A stretch of DNA of 64,000 nt from Virgifigura deserti (GCA_003576685.1 QOZR01000007.1:226671-290670), one strand, 5' to 3'. Shown: positions 19,194-30,293, numbered from the stretch's first letter. Numbers and translations: made by a program. The notes: generated from the letters alone by a model not told the origin.

Positions 19194-21131
19194 ATGGACA
19201 AGCAGAAAGAAACGCGTTCGTTCGTCGAGCTTATCGAGAAAGATCGGAGCCTCCGCGAGGCCCAGTTCTGGCGCGGTAGTTTTCTGCAGTACCTGGAGAA
19301 AGTGAAAGAAGATCCGAGCGTCCGCGAGCTCGCCCATGCCCGGCTCTACGACATCGTCATAGGCCAGGGTCAAGAGGACCTTGCGAAGTCCGAAGATCCT
19401 CGAGTTCAGCGCCTGTTCGGCGACGATCCCGTCAAAACCTACAATTTTTTCAAGGACGAGTTCTTCGGCATCGAGCGCACGATCGCGCAGCTCGTCCGCT
19501 ATCTTCATTCCGCCGCCCTGAAGGGCGAAGAGAGCCGCCAGATGCTCTATCTCCTGGGTCCGGTGGGCGCCGGCAAGAGCTCGCTGGCCGAGAAGCTGCG
19601 CCGCGGACTCGAGGAATCGGAGCCGATCTACGCGATCGAAGGCTGCCCGATGCAGGAGGAGCCGCTGCATCTGATCCCGCGGCATCTCCGCCGCGAATTC
19701 GAGAAGATGCTGGACGTGACGATCGAGGGCGATTTGTGCCCGATCTGCCGCTATCGCCTCGAGCATGAGTTCGACAACCGCTATGAGGAGGTGCCGGTCA
19801 CGACGATCACCTTCTCGAAGCAGGCCCGGCGGGGCATGGCGATCGTGCCGCCCGTCGATCCGAACAATCAGGACACGTCGATCCTCATCGGCTCGGAGGA
19901 TATCTCGAAGCTCGACCGCTATGCCGAGGGCGATCCGCGGGTGCTTGAGCTGAACGGCGCCTTCAACGCGGGCAACCGCGGCATCATCGAGTTCATCGAG
20001 ATCTTCAAGAACGAGACCGAATATCTGCACACGATCATCACGGCGACGCAGGAGAAGTTCGTTCCCGCCCCCGGCCGGCATGGCACGGTCTATGTCGATA
20101 CGGTGATCGTCGCGCATTCGAACGAGGCGGAGTGGCAGAAATTCAAGGCCGACCCGACGAACGAGGCGATTCTCGACCGTATCGTGCGGATCCGCGTGCC
20201 CTACAACCTCCGCCTGACCGAGGAGGTGAAGATCTATGACAAGCTGCTGAAGAGCTCGCGCTTCGACGCGCATGTGGCGCCGCATACGCTCGATATCGCG
20301 GCCATGTTCGCGATCCTCAGCCGTCTGACGCCGTCGACGAAGTGCGACCTGATGACGAAGCTGAAGCTTTATAACGGCGAGGAGGTCGTCGAGAAGGGCC
20401 GCACCAAGAAGGCCAATCTGGACGAACTCCGCGAGGAGGCGCGCTCCGAAGGCATGACCGGCATCTCGCCGCGCTTCATCATGAAGGCGCTCGATAATGC
20501 GCTGGCCGACAGTCCGGAAGGCGTCACGCCGATCCATATGCGCGAGGCCCTGATCAAGATGGTCAAGGAGGCGGACTTCCCGGACAACACGCGGAAGCGC
20601 TATCTCGAGTTCCTCCAGGACACCATCCACAAGGCCTATCTCGAGATCCTCGAGACGGAAATCACCAAGGCCTTCGTCTATGCCTATGAGGAGCAGGCGG
20701 AGGATCTGTTCCAGAACTACCTCGATCACGCCGAGGCCTACGTCAACAACGAGCGGGTCAAGGATCGCAACACCAAGGAAGAGCTGCAACCGGACCAGGT
20801 TTTCCTCCGCTCGATCGAGGAGCAGATCGCGATCATCGGCCCGGCCGCGGACGGGTTCCGGCAGGAAGTGATCGCCTATCTCTGGGCCGCCGGTCGGCGG
20901 GGCGAGAAGATCTCCTACAAGAGCTACGAGCCTCTGAAGGAAGCGATCGAGAAGAAGCTGACGAGCTCGGTGCGCGAGATCAGCCGGGTGATCACCAAGG
21001 CCCGCACGCGCGACGAGGACCAGAAGGACAAGTACGACTCCCTGGTCCACAACCTGTTCGAAAAGGGCTATAATGAATATTCAGCCGAGGTGGTGCTGAA
21101 ATATGCGGCGAACAATCTGTGGAAAGATTAG
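19194..21131 (+). CDS. prkA: PrkA/YeaG serine protein kinase
   Basis: 645 residues. An AAA-like N-terminal domain with Walker A GPVGAGKSSLAEKL near residue 125, a Cys-X2-Cys element (CPICRYR) and the C-terminal PrkA kinase domain. YeaG-type kinases act in starvation and stationary-phase adaptation. ATG 19194 has GGGAG upstream; a GTG at 19182 is an alternative. It is the first gene of prkA-yeaH-spoVR, a conserved module. A long frame on the opposite strand is a codon-bias shadow. Confidence 0.95.
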   Translation: MDKQKETRSFVELIEKDRSLREAQFWRGSFLQYLEKVKEDPSVRELAHARLYDIVIGQGQEDLAKSEDPRVQRLFGDDPVKTYNFFKDEFFGIERTIAQLVRYLHSAALKGEESRQMLYLLGPVGAGKSSLAEKLRRGLEESEPIYAIEGCPMQEEPLHLIPRHLRREFEKMLDVTIEGDLCPICRYRLEHEFDNRYEEVPVTTITFSKQARRGMAIVPPVDPNNQDTSILIGSEDISKLDRYAEGDPRVLELNGAFNAGNRGIIEFIEIFKNETEYLHTIITATQEKFVPAPGRHGTVYVDTVIVAHSNEAEWQKFKADPTNEAILDRIVRIRVPYNLRLTEEVKIYDKLLKSSRFDAHVAPHTLDIAAMFAILSRLTPSTKCDLMTKLKLYNGEEVVEKGRTKKANLDELREEARSEGMTGISPRFIMKALDNALADSPEGVTPIHMREALIKMVKEADFPDNTRKRYLEFLQDTIHKAYLEILETEITKAFVYAYEEQAEDLFQNYLDHAEAYVNNERVKDRNTKEELQPDQVFLRSIEEQIAIIGPAADGFRQEVIAYLWAAGRRGEKISYKSYEPLKEAIEKKLTSSVREISRVITKARTRDEDQKDKYDSLVHNLFEKGYNEYSAEVVLKYAANNLWKD

Positions 21132-21163
21132 TGCGCCTTTTTCCCCGTTGTCGCCGGGGCGTC

Positions 21164-21187
21164 GGCGGCGCCGTCACGGGCGCCGCC
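21164..21187 (+). other. GC-rich hairpin in the prkA-yeaH spacer
   Basis: GGCGGCGCC / GGCGCCGCC, a 9-base-pair stem with a 6-base loop, in the 88-base gap between prkA and yeaH. There is no U-tract, so it is more likely an RNA-processing or stability element, or a partial attenuator, than a full terminator. Confidence 0.35.
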
Positions 21188-21219
21188 CACCAAAGGCCGA
21201 ATCGGCCAGGTAGGCGACC

Positions 21220-22416
21220 ATGAGTGCCGTGTTCCGTCCCTATTCCGCATCCGACTCGCTGCGATCCGACCGCAGCGCCACCGACCGGCTGCGCCATCGT
21301 CAGAAGGTGCGGCAGGCGATCCGCGAGAACATCGCCGATATCGTCGCCGAGGAGGCGATCATCACGCAGGATCCCGACCGCGTGGTGAAGGTGCCGATCC
21401 GCGGCATCAAGGAGTACCGCTTCGTCTACGGGAAAAACACGCCGCAGGTCGCCGCCGCCGGCGAGGGTGAGGTGGAAAAGGGTCAGGTGGTCGGCAAGTC
21501 GCAGGCGGAGGGCCCCGGATCCGGGGCCGGCGATGCCGGCGACCGGCCCGGCGTCGATTATTACGAGACCGACATCACGATCGAGGAACTGGTGGAGATC
21601 ATGTTCGAGGATCTCCATCTGCCCGATCTCGAGCGCAAGAAGCTGCGCGAGAGTCTCGTGGTCCACGGCACGCGCCGGCTCGGCTACCGACGGGCCGGCA
21701 TCCGGGTGCATCTCGACAAGCGGAAATCGGCCCGCCAGCGCATCCGCCGCAAGGTCGCGATTCACGGGCAACAGTCTGACGCGGAGACCGCTGAGCGGCG
21801 GTTCCCCTTCCATCGCGACGATCTGCGCTATCGCCGGCGCGTTCCGGACGTCACCGCCGAGTCGAACGCGGTTGTGATGTGCATCATGGACACCTCCGGC
21901 TCGATGGATGCGATGAAGAAGTATCTCGCCCGCAGCTTCTTCTTCCTGCTCTACCATTTCGTGCGAACCCGCTATCGCAATGTCGAGCTCGTCTTCATCT
22001 CGCATCACACGGAGGCACGCGAGGTGAGCGAGCAGGAGTTCTTCTATAAGGGCGAATCGGGCGGCACGATGCTGTCGTCCGGCTACGGCAAGGCGCTCGA
22101 GGTGATCCAGGAGCGCTATCATCCCTCGCTCTGGAACATCTACGCGTTCCACTGCTCCGACGGCGAGAACCTGCGGACCGACAATCCAGAGGCGCGGAAG
22201 CTGGCGCAGCAGCTTTGCCAGGTGTGCAACCTGTTCGGCTATGGCGAGATCAAGCCGCGCGCGTCTCTGTTCGGCCACAGCTCTATGCTCGACGTGTTCA
22301 AGGACCTGGACGCCGACAACTTCGAGGCCGTCGAGATCAAGCGCAAGGAAGACCTCTGGCCGAGCTTCAAGGCGCTTCTGCTCCACGAACGCAACCCCGA
22401 AGAGATGATGCCGTAG
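21220..22416 (+). CDS. yeaH: YeaH/YhbH family protein (DUF444, von Willebrand A-like)
   Basis: 398 residues. N-terminal basic region (SDRSATDRLRHRQKVRQAIR), a glycine-rich linker (about 95-110) and a C-terminal vWA-like domain with MIDAS-type DTSGSMD and later HCSDGENL. DUF444 proteins are partners of PrkA kinases in stress survival. It lies between prkA and spoVR in the same direction. Confidence 0.93.
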   Translation: MSAVFRPYSASDSLRSDRSATDRLRHRQKVRQAIRENIADIVAEEAIITQDPDRVVKVPIRGIKEYRFVYGKNTPQVAAAGEGEVEKGQVVGKSQAEGPGSGAGDAGDRPGVDYYETDITIEELVEIMFEDLHLPDLERKKLRESLVVHGTRRLGYRRAGIRVHLDKRKSARQRIRRKVAIHGQQSDAETAERRFPFHRDDLRYRRRVPDVTAESNAVVMCIMDTSGSMDAMKKYLARSFFFLLYHFVRTRYRNVELVFISHHTEAREVSEQEFFYKGESGGTMLSSGYGKALEVIQERYHPSLWNIYAFHCSDGENLRTDNPEARKLAQQLCQVCNLFGYGEIKPRASLFGHSSMLDVFKDLDADNFEAVEIKRKEDLWPSFKALLLHERNPEEMMP

Positions 22417-22456
22417 CGGGCCTTTGAACGAGGCCGGCCGGCGGAGACGGAGGGAG

Positions 22457-23890
<1,434 letters not shown>

Positions 23891-23937
23891 GTGTCGTAGG
23901 GGCGGGTTTGAAGCCCACCCCTACTCGAAATCGGCGT

Positions 23938-24849
23938 TCAGCCGAGGCGCGCGCCCTTGGCCAGCCCGTTCTGGGCGAACTCCGCGGCCGCGACCTTGCC
24001 GCCGCCCTCCGGCTTAACCCGCTTCACCAGGATCTGCCCGCCCTTGGCGGCGACCTTGAAGCCGTCGCCGCCGACCTCCGTAACCTCGCCGGGAGTCCCG
24101 GCGGCCGACGCGATCTTCTCCGCGTCGAAGATCTGCAGCGTCTTGCCGTCATGGGTGGTCCAGGCGCCGGGCTGCGGATTGGCACCGCGGATCAGATTGT
24201 AGACCTCGTCGACCGGCTTGCTCCAATCGATCTGGACATCGTCCTTCCGGCACCAGCCCTCATAGGTCGCCTTCGATTCGTCCTGCTTGACTTTCTGCGC
24301 CTTGCCGTCGCGCACCAGATCGACGGCCTCCAGCATGGCCTTCACGCCCATCGGGAACAGCCGGTCGAAATAGATGCTGCCCAGCGTGTCGTCGGGGCTG
24401 ATCTCCACTTCCCTCTGCAGCAGGATCGGACCGGTATCGAGGCCGTTATCGGGCCAGAAGACGCTGAGCCCCGTCTTCTTCTCTCCGAAGATGATCGGCC
24501 AGTTGATCGAGCTGGGGCCGCGATGCAGGGGGAGCAGCGACGGATGGTACTGGATCGTGCCGTGGGTCGGGATATCCAGCACCTCCGTCGGCACGAAGAG
24601 GGTGACATAGGCCATCACGCCGAGATCGGGCTTCAGCGAGGCGATCTGCTCGCGCACTTCCGGAGTCTTGAACGAGGGCGGCTGGAACAGGGGCAGGTTC
24701 TTGCTGAGCGCGAATTCCTTGAGAGGATCGGTCTTCCGCCCCTCCTTGTCCGGCGCGCAATAGACACCGACGACCTGCTCGCCCCGCTCGAGCAGCGCCT
24801 CGAGAACCGCCTGCCCGAATGCCTGTTGTCCGTTGAAGATGATCCGCAT
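23938..24849 (-). CDS. Formyltransferase-family protein, 10-formyl-THF hydrolase/dehydrogenase N-domain-like
   Basis: 303 residues. Formyltransferase fold with catalytic-region YHPSLLPLHRGPSSINW and WPDNGLDTGPILLQ (the conserved His and Asp), then a C-terminal FMT_C-like domain (KPVDEVYNLIRGANPQPGAW). It resembles the N-terminal hydrolase domain of 10-formyltetrahydrofolate dehydrogenase (for example VVGVYCAPDKEG and KATYEGWCRKDD) more than true methionyl-tRNA formyltransferase. Probable role: formyl-group transfer or removal in one-carbon metabolism. AGGAGG precedes the ATG. It is monocistronic, with two GntR-type palindromes upstream. Confidence 0.85.
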   Translation of the reverse strand: MRIIFNGQQAFGQAVLEALLERGEQVVGVYCAPDKEGRKTDPLKEFALSKNLPLFQPPSFKTPEVREQIASLKPDLGVMAYVTLFVPTEVLDIPTHGTIQYHPSLLPLHRGPSSINWPIIFGEKKTGLSVFWPDNGLDTGPILLQREVEISPDDTLGSIYFDRLFPMGVKAMLEAVDLVRDGKAQKVKQDESKATYEGWCRKDDVQIDWSKPVDEVYNLIRGANPQPGAWTTHDGKTLQIFDAEKIASAAGTPGEVTEVGGDGFKVAAKGGQILVKRVKPEGGGKVAAAEFAQNGLAKGARLG

Positions 24850-24925
24850 GAAGCCTCCTCCTTACCTCCGATCTCCGCTGACGAAACGGTCCGGCTTGCG
24901 GCACCGGTGGTTCCGTCCGACGACC

Positions 24926-24959
24926 TTGGTATACCAGAAAAGCCGCCTTGGTATACCAA
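24926..24959. promoter_or_regulatory. Two GntR-type operators before the formyltransferase gene
   Basis: TGGTATACCA at 24927-24936 and again at 24949-24958 (within TTGGTATACCAA), two perfect 10-base palindromes whose centres are 22 bases apart. The GTA-TAC core fits the consensus of FadR-subfamily GntR regulators. They lie about 80-110 bases upstream of the minus-strand formyltransferase. No GntR gene exists in the window. Confidence 0.6.
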
Positions 24960-25014
24960 AACCTGAGCCGTGATCGGCATCGCACCGTCGCTCGAGCGCG
25001 CTCGAACGGCGTCA

Positions 25015-25040
25015 GGCCGCGTTCGAGGACGCGGCCTTTT
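25015..25040 (+). terminator. Orphan rho-independent terminator on the plus strand
   Basis: GGCCGCGT-TCGAGG-ACGCGGCC followed by TTTT, an 8-base-pair GC stem with a U-tract in the plus direction only. No plus-strand gene ends here; the nearest genes on both sides are on the minus strand. It may end a short untranslated transcript starting near the GntR palindromes, or be a chance structure. Confidence 0.45.
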
Positions 25041-25121
25041 CCAAAGCAATGATTTGAACAATGCCGATGATTCGATGCGACAAGCCGGGCGACAAGCCGG
25101 TCAAGCGGCGTGCGCCGCCGT

Positions 25122-25352
25122 TCACAAATCCTTCTGGCTTGCCGCGCTCGCCGATTTCCAGAGGATCGTATTACCGTCACGATCGTAATCGATCGAATCG
25201 ACGGCAACCGCCAGCGATTGATTGAGGGAGTCGGGGCTCAGATAGCTCCATCCAAGCACGATGCCTACATTGAGAGCGGTTGCCGCGCAGATCAACAGGA
25301 CGAAGCCAGCCATATAACGAGCGCAGACGGCGGTACTCTTCACGACGGACAT
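25122..25352 (-). CDS. Small single-pass membrane protein, unknown
   Basis: 76 residues: a basic N-terminus, one transmembrane helix (YMAGFVLLICAATALNVGIVL) and a polar, probably periplasmic, C-terminus with AVDSIDYDRDGNTILWK. ATG 25352 is supported by GGAGG nine bases upstream. No family recognised. A candidate EcfG-type promoter lies 44-69 bases upstream, suggesting stress control. Confidence 0.6.
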   Translation of the reverse strand: MSVVKSTAVCARYMAGFVLLICAATALNVGIVLGWSYLSPDSLNQSLAVAVDSIDYDRDGNTILWKSASAASQKDL

Positions 25353-25395
25353 GCTCGCCTCCATGCGCGACCAGATGTGACACTGCACTGTGGAT

Positions 25396-25421
25396 AACCC
25401 GGCCGGGCGCAAGAAAGTTCC
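25396..25421 (-). promoter_or_regulatory. Candidate EcfG-type promoter (GGAAC-N17-GGTT)
   Basis: On the minus strand GGAAC (25421-25417), 17 bases, then GGTT (25399-25396). The consensus is GGAAC-N16/17-CGTT, so only the first -10 base differs. The expected start is about 30 bases before the small membrane gene at 25352. Confidence 0.4.
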
Positions 25422-25447
25422 AAGGTAGATCGGCTTGGAATCATGAC

Positions 25448-26437
25448 CTAAAGGATTGCCGCGTCGTTCGGGAGCGGTTCGGCGAAGCGCAGACCGAGCC
25501 TGTCGAGAAGCAGCAGGACGGACTGGAACATGATCCAGCATTCGAGCGCGAACGGCGGAAAGCCGAGCAGGCCTGGCACTGGCATCTCGAAATAGCGGAT
25601 GCTCTCCAACGGGCCAAGGAACGGCAGATCATAGGTCCATTTCGCCGTCGCCCAATAGTTCCAGAACTCCCAGAGGAAGCCGCAGAGCAGGCCGCCGGCC
25701 ATCAGCGCAACCGTTCGGCTCCAGCGACAGGCCGCCCAATCGGCGAGCAGGCTGGGCGCGCCGAACCGGTGATTGATCGGGTCGAGCAAAAAAATGAAAC
25801 CGAGCCAGAGCGGCACCGTTCCGATCGGATTGCGGATCAGGAGCGGAAGCAGGACGAGCCCCAGCCCGATCAGGGCAAGCACCGTCTGCGCCCGCGGGCT
25901 GAGCCACAGCACCGGCCCCTCGAGTCGCCGGAGGCCGGCGCGCTGGAAGAACTCGGCCGCGAGCAGCATCGCCGGCACGATCGCACCGAAGGAGAAGAAG
26001 TAGCTGATGAGGCGGTGCAGGTCGCTCCGCGGCAAGCCGTGATAGCGCCAGGCGTCGAGCAGACCGAAATTGATGGCGTCGAAGACCAGCCAGATCGGGA
26101 TGCTGGCGAGGAAGCAGAGGATGAACCGCCGCGGCCGCGCCCGGACGGGCGAGATCTCGCCGCTGCCGCGGCCCTGTCGCTGCAACAGCCCGTCGAAGGC
26201 GAAGAGATAGCCGACCCAGCAGAGCGGCGTCATGTTCTGCGCCACCCACCGTGTCACCGTCTGCAGCGGTCCGACGGCCGGCAGTAAAGCGTCGTAAGGC
26301 ACGACGGCGCCGTCCCGCAGGACAACATCGACGGCCAGCAGGATCTCGCAGACGAGGATCAGCCCGAGGCCGACCAGCAGCGTGATCGGCCAGGCAGACG
26401 GGCCATTGCGTTCTGCGGCGGTGACGGTTGTCGGCAT
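25448..26437 (-). CDS. Polytopic membrane protein, unknown
   Basis: 329 residues with about eight hydrophobic helices (for example WPITLLVGLGLILVCEILLA, LICFLASIPIWL-like and LALIGLGLVLLPLL). A strongly conserved-looking cluster near the C-terminus reads CGFLWEFWNYWATAKWTYDL followed by FEMPVPGLLGFPPFALE, rich in Trp, Glu and Pro, which could be an intramembrane active site. I do not know the function. ATG at 26437; a GTG precedes it directly. It is monocistronic, 95 bases from the next small gene. Confidence 0.7.
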   Translation of the reverse strand: MPTTVTAAERNGPSAWPITLLVGLGLILVCEILLAVDVVLRDGAVVPYDALLPAVGPLQTVTRWVAQNMTPLCWVGYLFAFDGLLQRQGRGSGEISPVRARPRRFILCFLASIPIWLVFDAINFGLLDAWRYHGLPRSDLHRLISYFFSFGAIVPAMLLAAEFFQRAGLRRLEGPVLWLSPRAQTVLALIGLGLVLLPLLIRNPIGTVPLWLGFIFLLDPINHRFGAPSLLADWAACRWSRTVALMAGGLLCGFLWEFWNYWATAKWTYDLPFLGPLESIRYFEMPVPGLLGFPPFALECWIMFQSVLLLLDRLGLRFAEPLPNDAAIL

Positions 26438-26728
26438 CACTCTGCGATCCGGTTCCCGGCGACGAGAGGCCTATAGAGTAACGGATTGCCGATGGACCGC
26501 ACAGTCGACCTTTCCCGCAAGGATGCGAGTGGAATACTCCCCCTCCGGCCGGCAGGCCGCAGCAATGAATGCTCCAACACGGCGAAACGCGGGAATGTTC
26601 CGGGCGTCCGACACCGTTGACGGTGATGTTCCTGCCGCTAGGATCGGATCACATCATGTCTTGCAAGGCGCACTCCGGACTCGAGAGGCGCCCCGCATCG
26701 CAATCCATGGAAGAGGCCGGAAACGCCG
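26438..26728. other. Intergenic region before peptide-type ABC operon
   Basis: About 290 bases between a minus-strand gene and the plus-strand transporter operon, so promoters for both should be here. Frames crossing it are short and unsupported. I recognise no operator, terminator or RNA. Confidence 0.4.
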
Positions 26729-27573
26729 ATGTCCGCCGCCTGGAAACGCTTTCGCCGGGACCGTCTCGCGCTCGTCGGGCTGGCGGTGATCCTGGTCATG
26801 GTCGGGGCGGCGGTGCTGGCGCCGGTGATCGCGCCCTATGATCCCTCGGAGCAGTTCTTTGACGGGCTGACTCTGGAGGGCGCGCCGAACCCGCCCGGCG
26901 GCAAGTTCCTGCTCGGCACCGACCTGCTCGGCCGCGACCTGTTCTCCCGCCTGCTCTATGGCGCGCGCACCTCGCTGATCATCGGGGTCGTGGCGAACGG
27001 CGCGGCGGTGATCCTGGGTACGCTGCTCGGCGTCGTCGCCGGCTATGTCCAGGGCTGGCTGGGCGCGGCGATCATGCGCTTCACCGATCTGATGATGGCC
27101 TTCCCCGCCCTCCTCCTGGCGATCGCGCTCGCCGCGATCTTCACGCCGTCGTTGTGGATCGTCGCGATGGTCATCGCCCTGGTGAACTGGGTGCAGATCG
27201 CCCGCGTCGTCTATACCGAGACGACGGGCCTGGCCGCGCGCGAATATATCGAGGCGGCGCGGGCGCTGGGCGCCGGCAGCGGCCGCATCCTGGCCCTGCA
27301 CATCCTGCCGCATCTGGTGCCGACGATCCTGGTTTATGCGACGCTCGGCATCGCCACCACGGTGCTGCTCGAGGCGACGCTGTCCTTCCTCGGCATCGGC
27401 GTGCGGCCGCCGACCCCCTCCTGGGGCGGCATCATCTTCGAGAGCCAGTCCTATTTCCTGTCGGCGCCCTGGCTGGTGTTCTTCCCCGGCCTCGCGATCA
27501 TGCTGCTGGCACTTGCCTTCAACCTTGTCGGCGACGCGCTGCGCGACGTGCTCGACCCAACGCAGCGGGGACG

Positions 27574-27577
<4 letters not shown>
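26729..27577 (+). CDS. Peptide/nickel-type ABC transporter permease (DppC-like)
   Basis: 282 residues. The N-terminal DppC-type segment (FRRDRLALVGLAVILVMVGA) is followed by LLGTDLLGRDLFSRLLYGAR, typical of DppC/OppC, five to six helices and the EAA loop EAARALGAGSGRILALHILP. First gene of a six-gene operon (permease, permease, binding protein, amidase, two ATPases). It overlaps the next gene by ATGA. Substrate unknown. Confidence 0.92.
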
Positions 27578-28497
<920 letters not shown>

Positions 28498-28570
28498 TAT
28501 AGAACGCAACGCCCGCTTGCAGAACGGCGATGGGCGCCCGCGGCCGGGCGAAACAGGGAGAGCGACAGCC

Positions 28571-30199
28571 ATGCGATCCGCATTTCTCGCGGCAGCGGCA
28601 GCCACCGCGCTGCTGGCCTCCGCGCCGACGACGCCGCTTTTCGCCCAGGACATGCCCAAGCCGGGCGGCGAGATGATCGTCACCTACAAAGACGACGTCT
28701 CCACGCTCGATCCGGCGATCGGCTACGATTGGCAGAACTGGTCGATGATCAAGAGCCTGTTCGACGGGCTGATGGACTACAAGCCGGGCACGACCGAGCT
28801 GATGCCCGATCTGGCTGAAAGCTATGAGATTTCCGAGGACGGCAAGACCTTCAGCTTCACCCTGCGCGACGGCGTGACCTTCCATAACGGCCGCGAACTG
28901 ACCGCAGCCGACATCAAATATTCGATCGAGCGCGCCGTGAATCCGGAGACGCAGAGCCCCGGCCAGGGATTCTTCGCCTCGATCGAGGGCTTCGACGCGA
29001 TGGCCTCCGGCGAGGCGCAGGAGCTGTCCGGCATCACGACATCTGACGACCGCACAATCGTTTTCCAGCTGTCGCGACCCGATGCTACCTTCCTGCATGT
29101 GATGGCGATCAACTTCTCCTTTGCGGTGCCGAAGGAGGTCGTCGAGGAGCAGGGTGCCGATTTCGGTCGTAACCCGGTTGGCACCGGTGCTTACAAGCTG
29201 GCGGAATGGACGCTCGGCCAGCGCGTCGTATTCGAGAAGAACCCGGACTATTACCGGGACGGCGTCCCCTATCTCGACCGCATCACCTTCGAGATCGGCC
29301 AGGAGCCCAATGTGGCGCTGTTGCGCCTGCAGCGCGGCGAGGTCGACATCCTCGGCGACGGCATTCCCCCCGCCCAGTTCGTCCAGGTGATGAGCGATCC
29401 GGCGAACGAGGGGCTGATCGTCGAAGGCGGCCAGCTTCACACCGGCTATGTCACCATGAATGTCGGGACGCCGCCCTTCGACAACCCGAAGGTCCGGCAG
29501 GCCGTCAACATGGCGATCAACAAGGACCGCGTCGTGCGAATCATCAACAACCGCGCCGTGCCGGCGAACCAGCCGCTGCCGCCGGCCATGCCGGGCTATG
29601 CCGAGGATTACGCGGGCTATGCGCACGATCCGGACAAGGCGAAGCAGCTTCTCGCCGACGCCGGTGTCGGCGACGGCTTCGCGACCGAGCTCTATGTGAT
29701 GAATGTCGACCCCAACCCGCGCATCGCGCAAGCGATCCAGCAGGACCTGGCGGCGATCGGCATCAATGCCGAGATCAAGTCGCTGGCCCAGGCCTCGGTG
29801 ATCGCGGCGGGCGGCGAGGGACAGGCGCCGATGATCTGGTCGGGCGGCATGGCCTGGATCGCCGACTTCCCCGATCCGTCGAACTTCTACGGCCCGATCC
29901 TCGGCTGCGGCGGCGCTGTCGAAGGCGGCTGGAACTGGGCGAAGTACTGCAACGAGGAGCTCGACGCCAAGGCCGCCGAGGCGGACGCGATGGTCGATCC
30001 CGCCAAGGCGGAGGAGCGGCTGGCGCTGTGGCGCTCGATCTTCCTCAAGATCATGGAGGACGCGCCCTGGGCGCCGGTCTTCAACGAGCAGCGCTTCACC
30101 ATGCACTCGGCCCGGATCGGCGGCGAGGATGCACTGTTCGTCGACCCGGTGCATATCCCGGTGCATTACGACTATGTCTACGCGACGGACGCGGAGTAG
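28571..30199 (+). CDS. Family 5 extracellular solute-binding protein
   Basis: 542 residues. Signal peptide (AFLAAAAATALLASAPTTPL, cleavage near FAQ-D at residue 26) for periplasmic export. SBP_bac_5 features: VSTLDPAIGYD, LAESYEISEDGKTFSFTLRD, VTFHNGRELTAADIKYS, NPVGTGAYKL and NPDYYRDG. It captures the ligand for the DppB/DppC-like channel. A 13-base-pair hairpin follows the stop within ten bases. Association with an amidase suggests an amide, peptide or similar ligand. Confidence 0.93.
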   Translation: MRSAFLAAAAATALLASAPTTPLFAQDMPKPGGEMIVTYKDDVSTLDPAIGYDWQNWSMIKSLFDGLMDYKPGTTELMPDLAESYEISEDGKTFSFTLRDGVTFHNGRELTAADIKYSIERAVNPETQSPGQGFFASIEGFDAMASGEAQELSGITTSDDRTIVFQLSRPDATFLHVMAINFSFAVPKEVVEEQGADFGRNPVGTGAYKLAEWTLGQRVVFEKNPDYYRDGVPYLDRITFEIGQEPNVALLRLQRGEVDILGDGIPPAQFVQVMSDPANEGLIVEGGQLHTGYVTMNVGTPPFDNPKVRQAVNMAINKDRVVRIINNRAVPANQPLPPAMPGYAEDYAGYAHDPDKAKQLLADAGVGDGFATELYVMNVDPNPRIAQAIQQDLAAIGINAEIKSLAQASVIAAGGEGQAPMIWSGGMAWIADFPDPSNFYGPILGCGGAVEGGWNWAKYCNEELDAKAAEADAMVDPAKAEERLALWRSIFLKIMEDAPWAPVFNEQRFTMHSARIGGEDALFVDPVHIPVHYDYVYATDAE

Positions 30200-30205
30200 G
30201 CATCG

Positions 30206-30242
30206 GCGGCCTCACCCTTCGGCAGGCTCAGGGTGAGGCCGC
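30206..30242. repeat. Palindromic repeat element A1 (also a hairpin after the binding-protein gene)
   Basis: Arms GCGGCCTCACCCT (30206-30218) and AGGGTGAGGCCGC (30230-30242), perfect over 13 bases, with loop TCGGCAGGCTC. The loop is the conserved REP-like core seen in the other three copies. It sits seven bases after the binding-protein stop and could reduce read-through. Confidence 0.75.
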
Positions 30243-30266
30243 TTAATCGAACATGACGCCCCGCCC

Positions 30267-30293
30267 CTCATGCTGAGCCTGTCGGAGCATGAG
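30267..30293. repeat. Palindromic repeat element B1
   Basis: Arms CTCATGCT (30267-30274) and AGCATGAG (30286-30293) with loop GAGCCTGTCGG, the reverse complement of the type seen in A1. It lies 27 bases upstream of the amidase start. Confidence 0.75.

Noticed and set aside
19167..21050. 627-codon open frame opposite prkA
   Set aside because: Antisense shadow of a highly conserved gene; no ribosome site or domain.
25389..25397. Perfect DnaA box (TTATCCACA on the minus strand)
   Set aside because: A single isolated copy with no cluster, AT-rich unwinding region or replication genes nearby; expected by chance and partly overlaps the candidate promoter.
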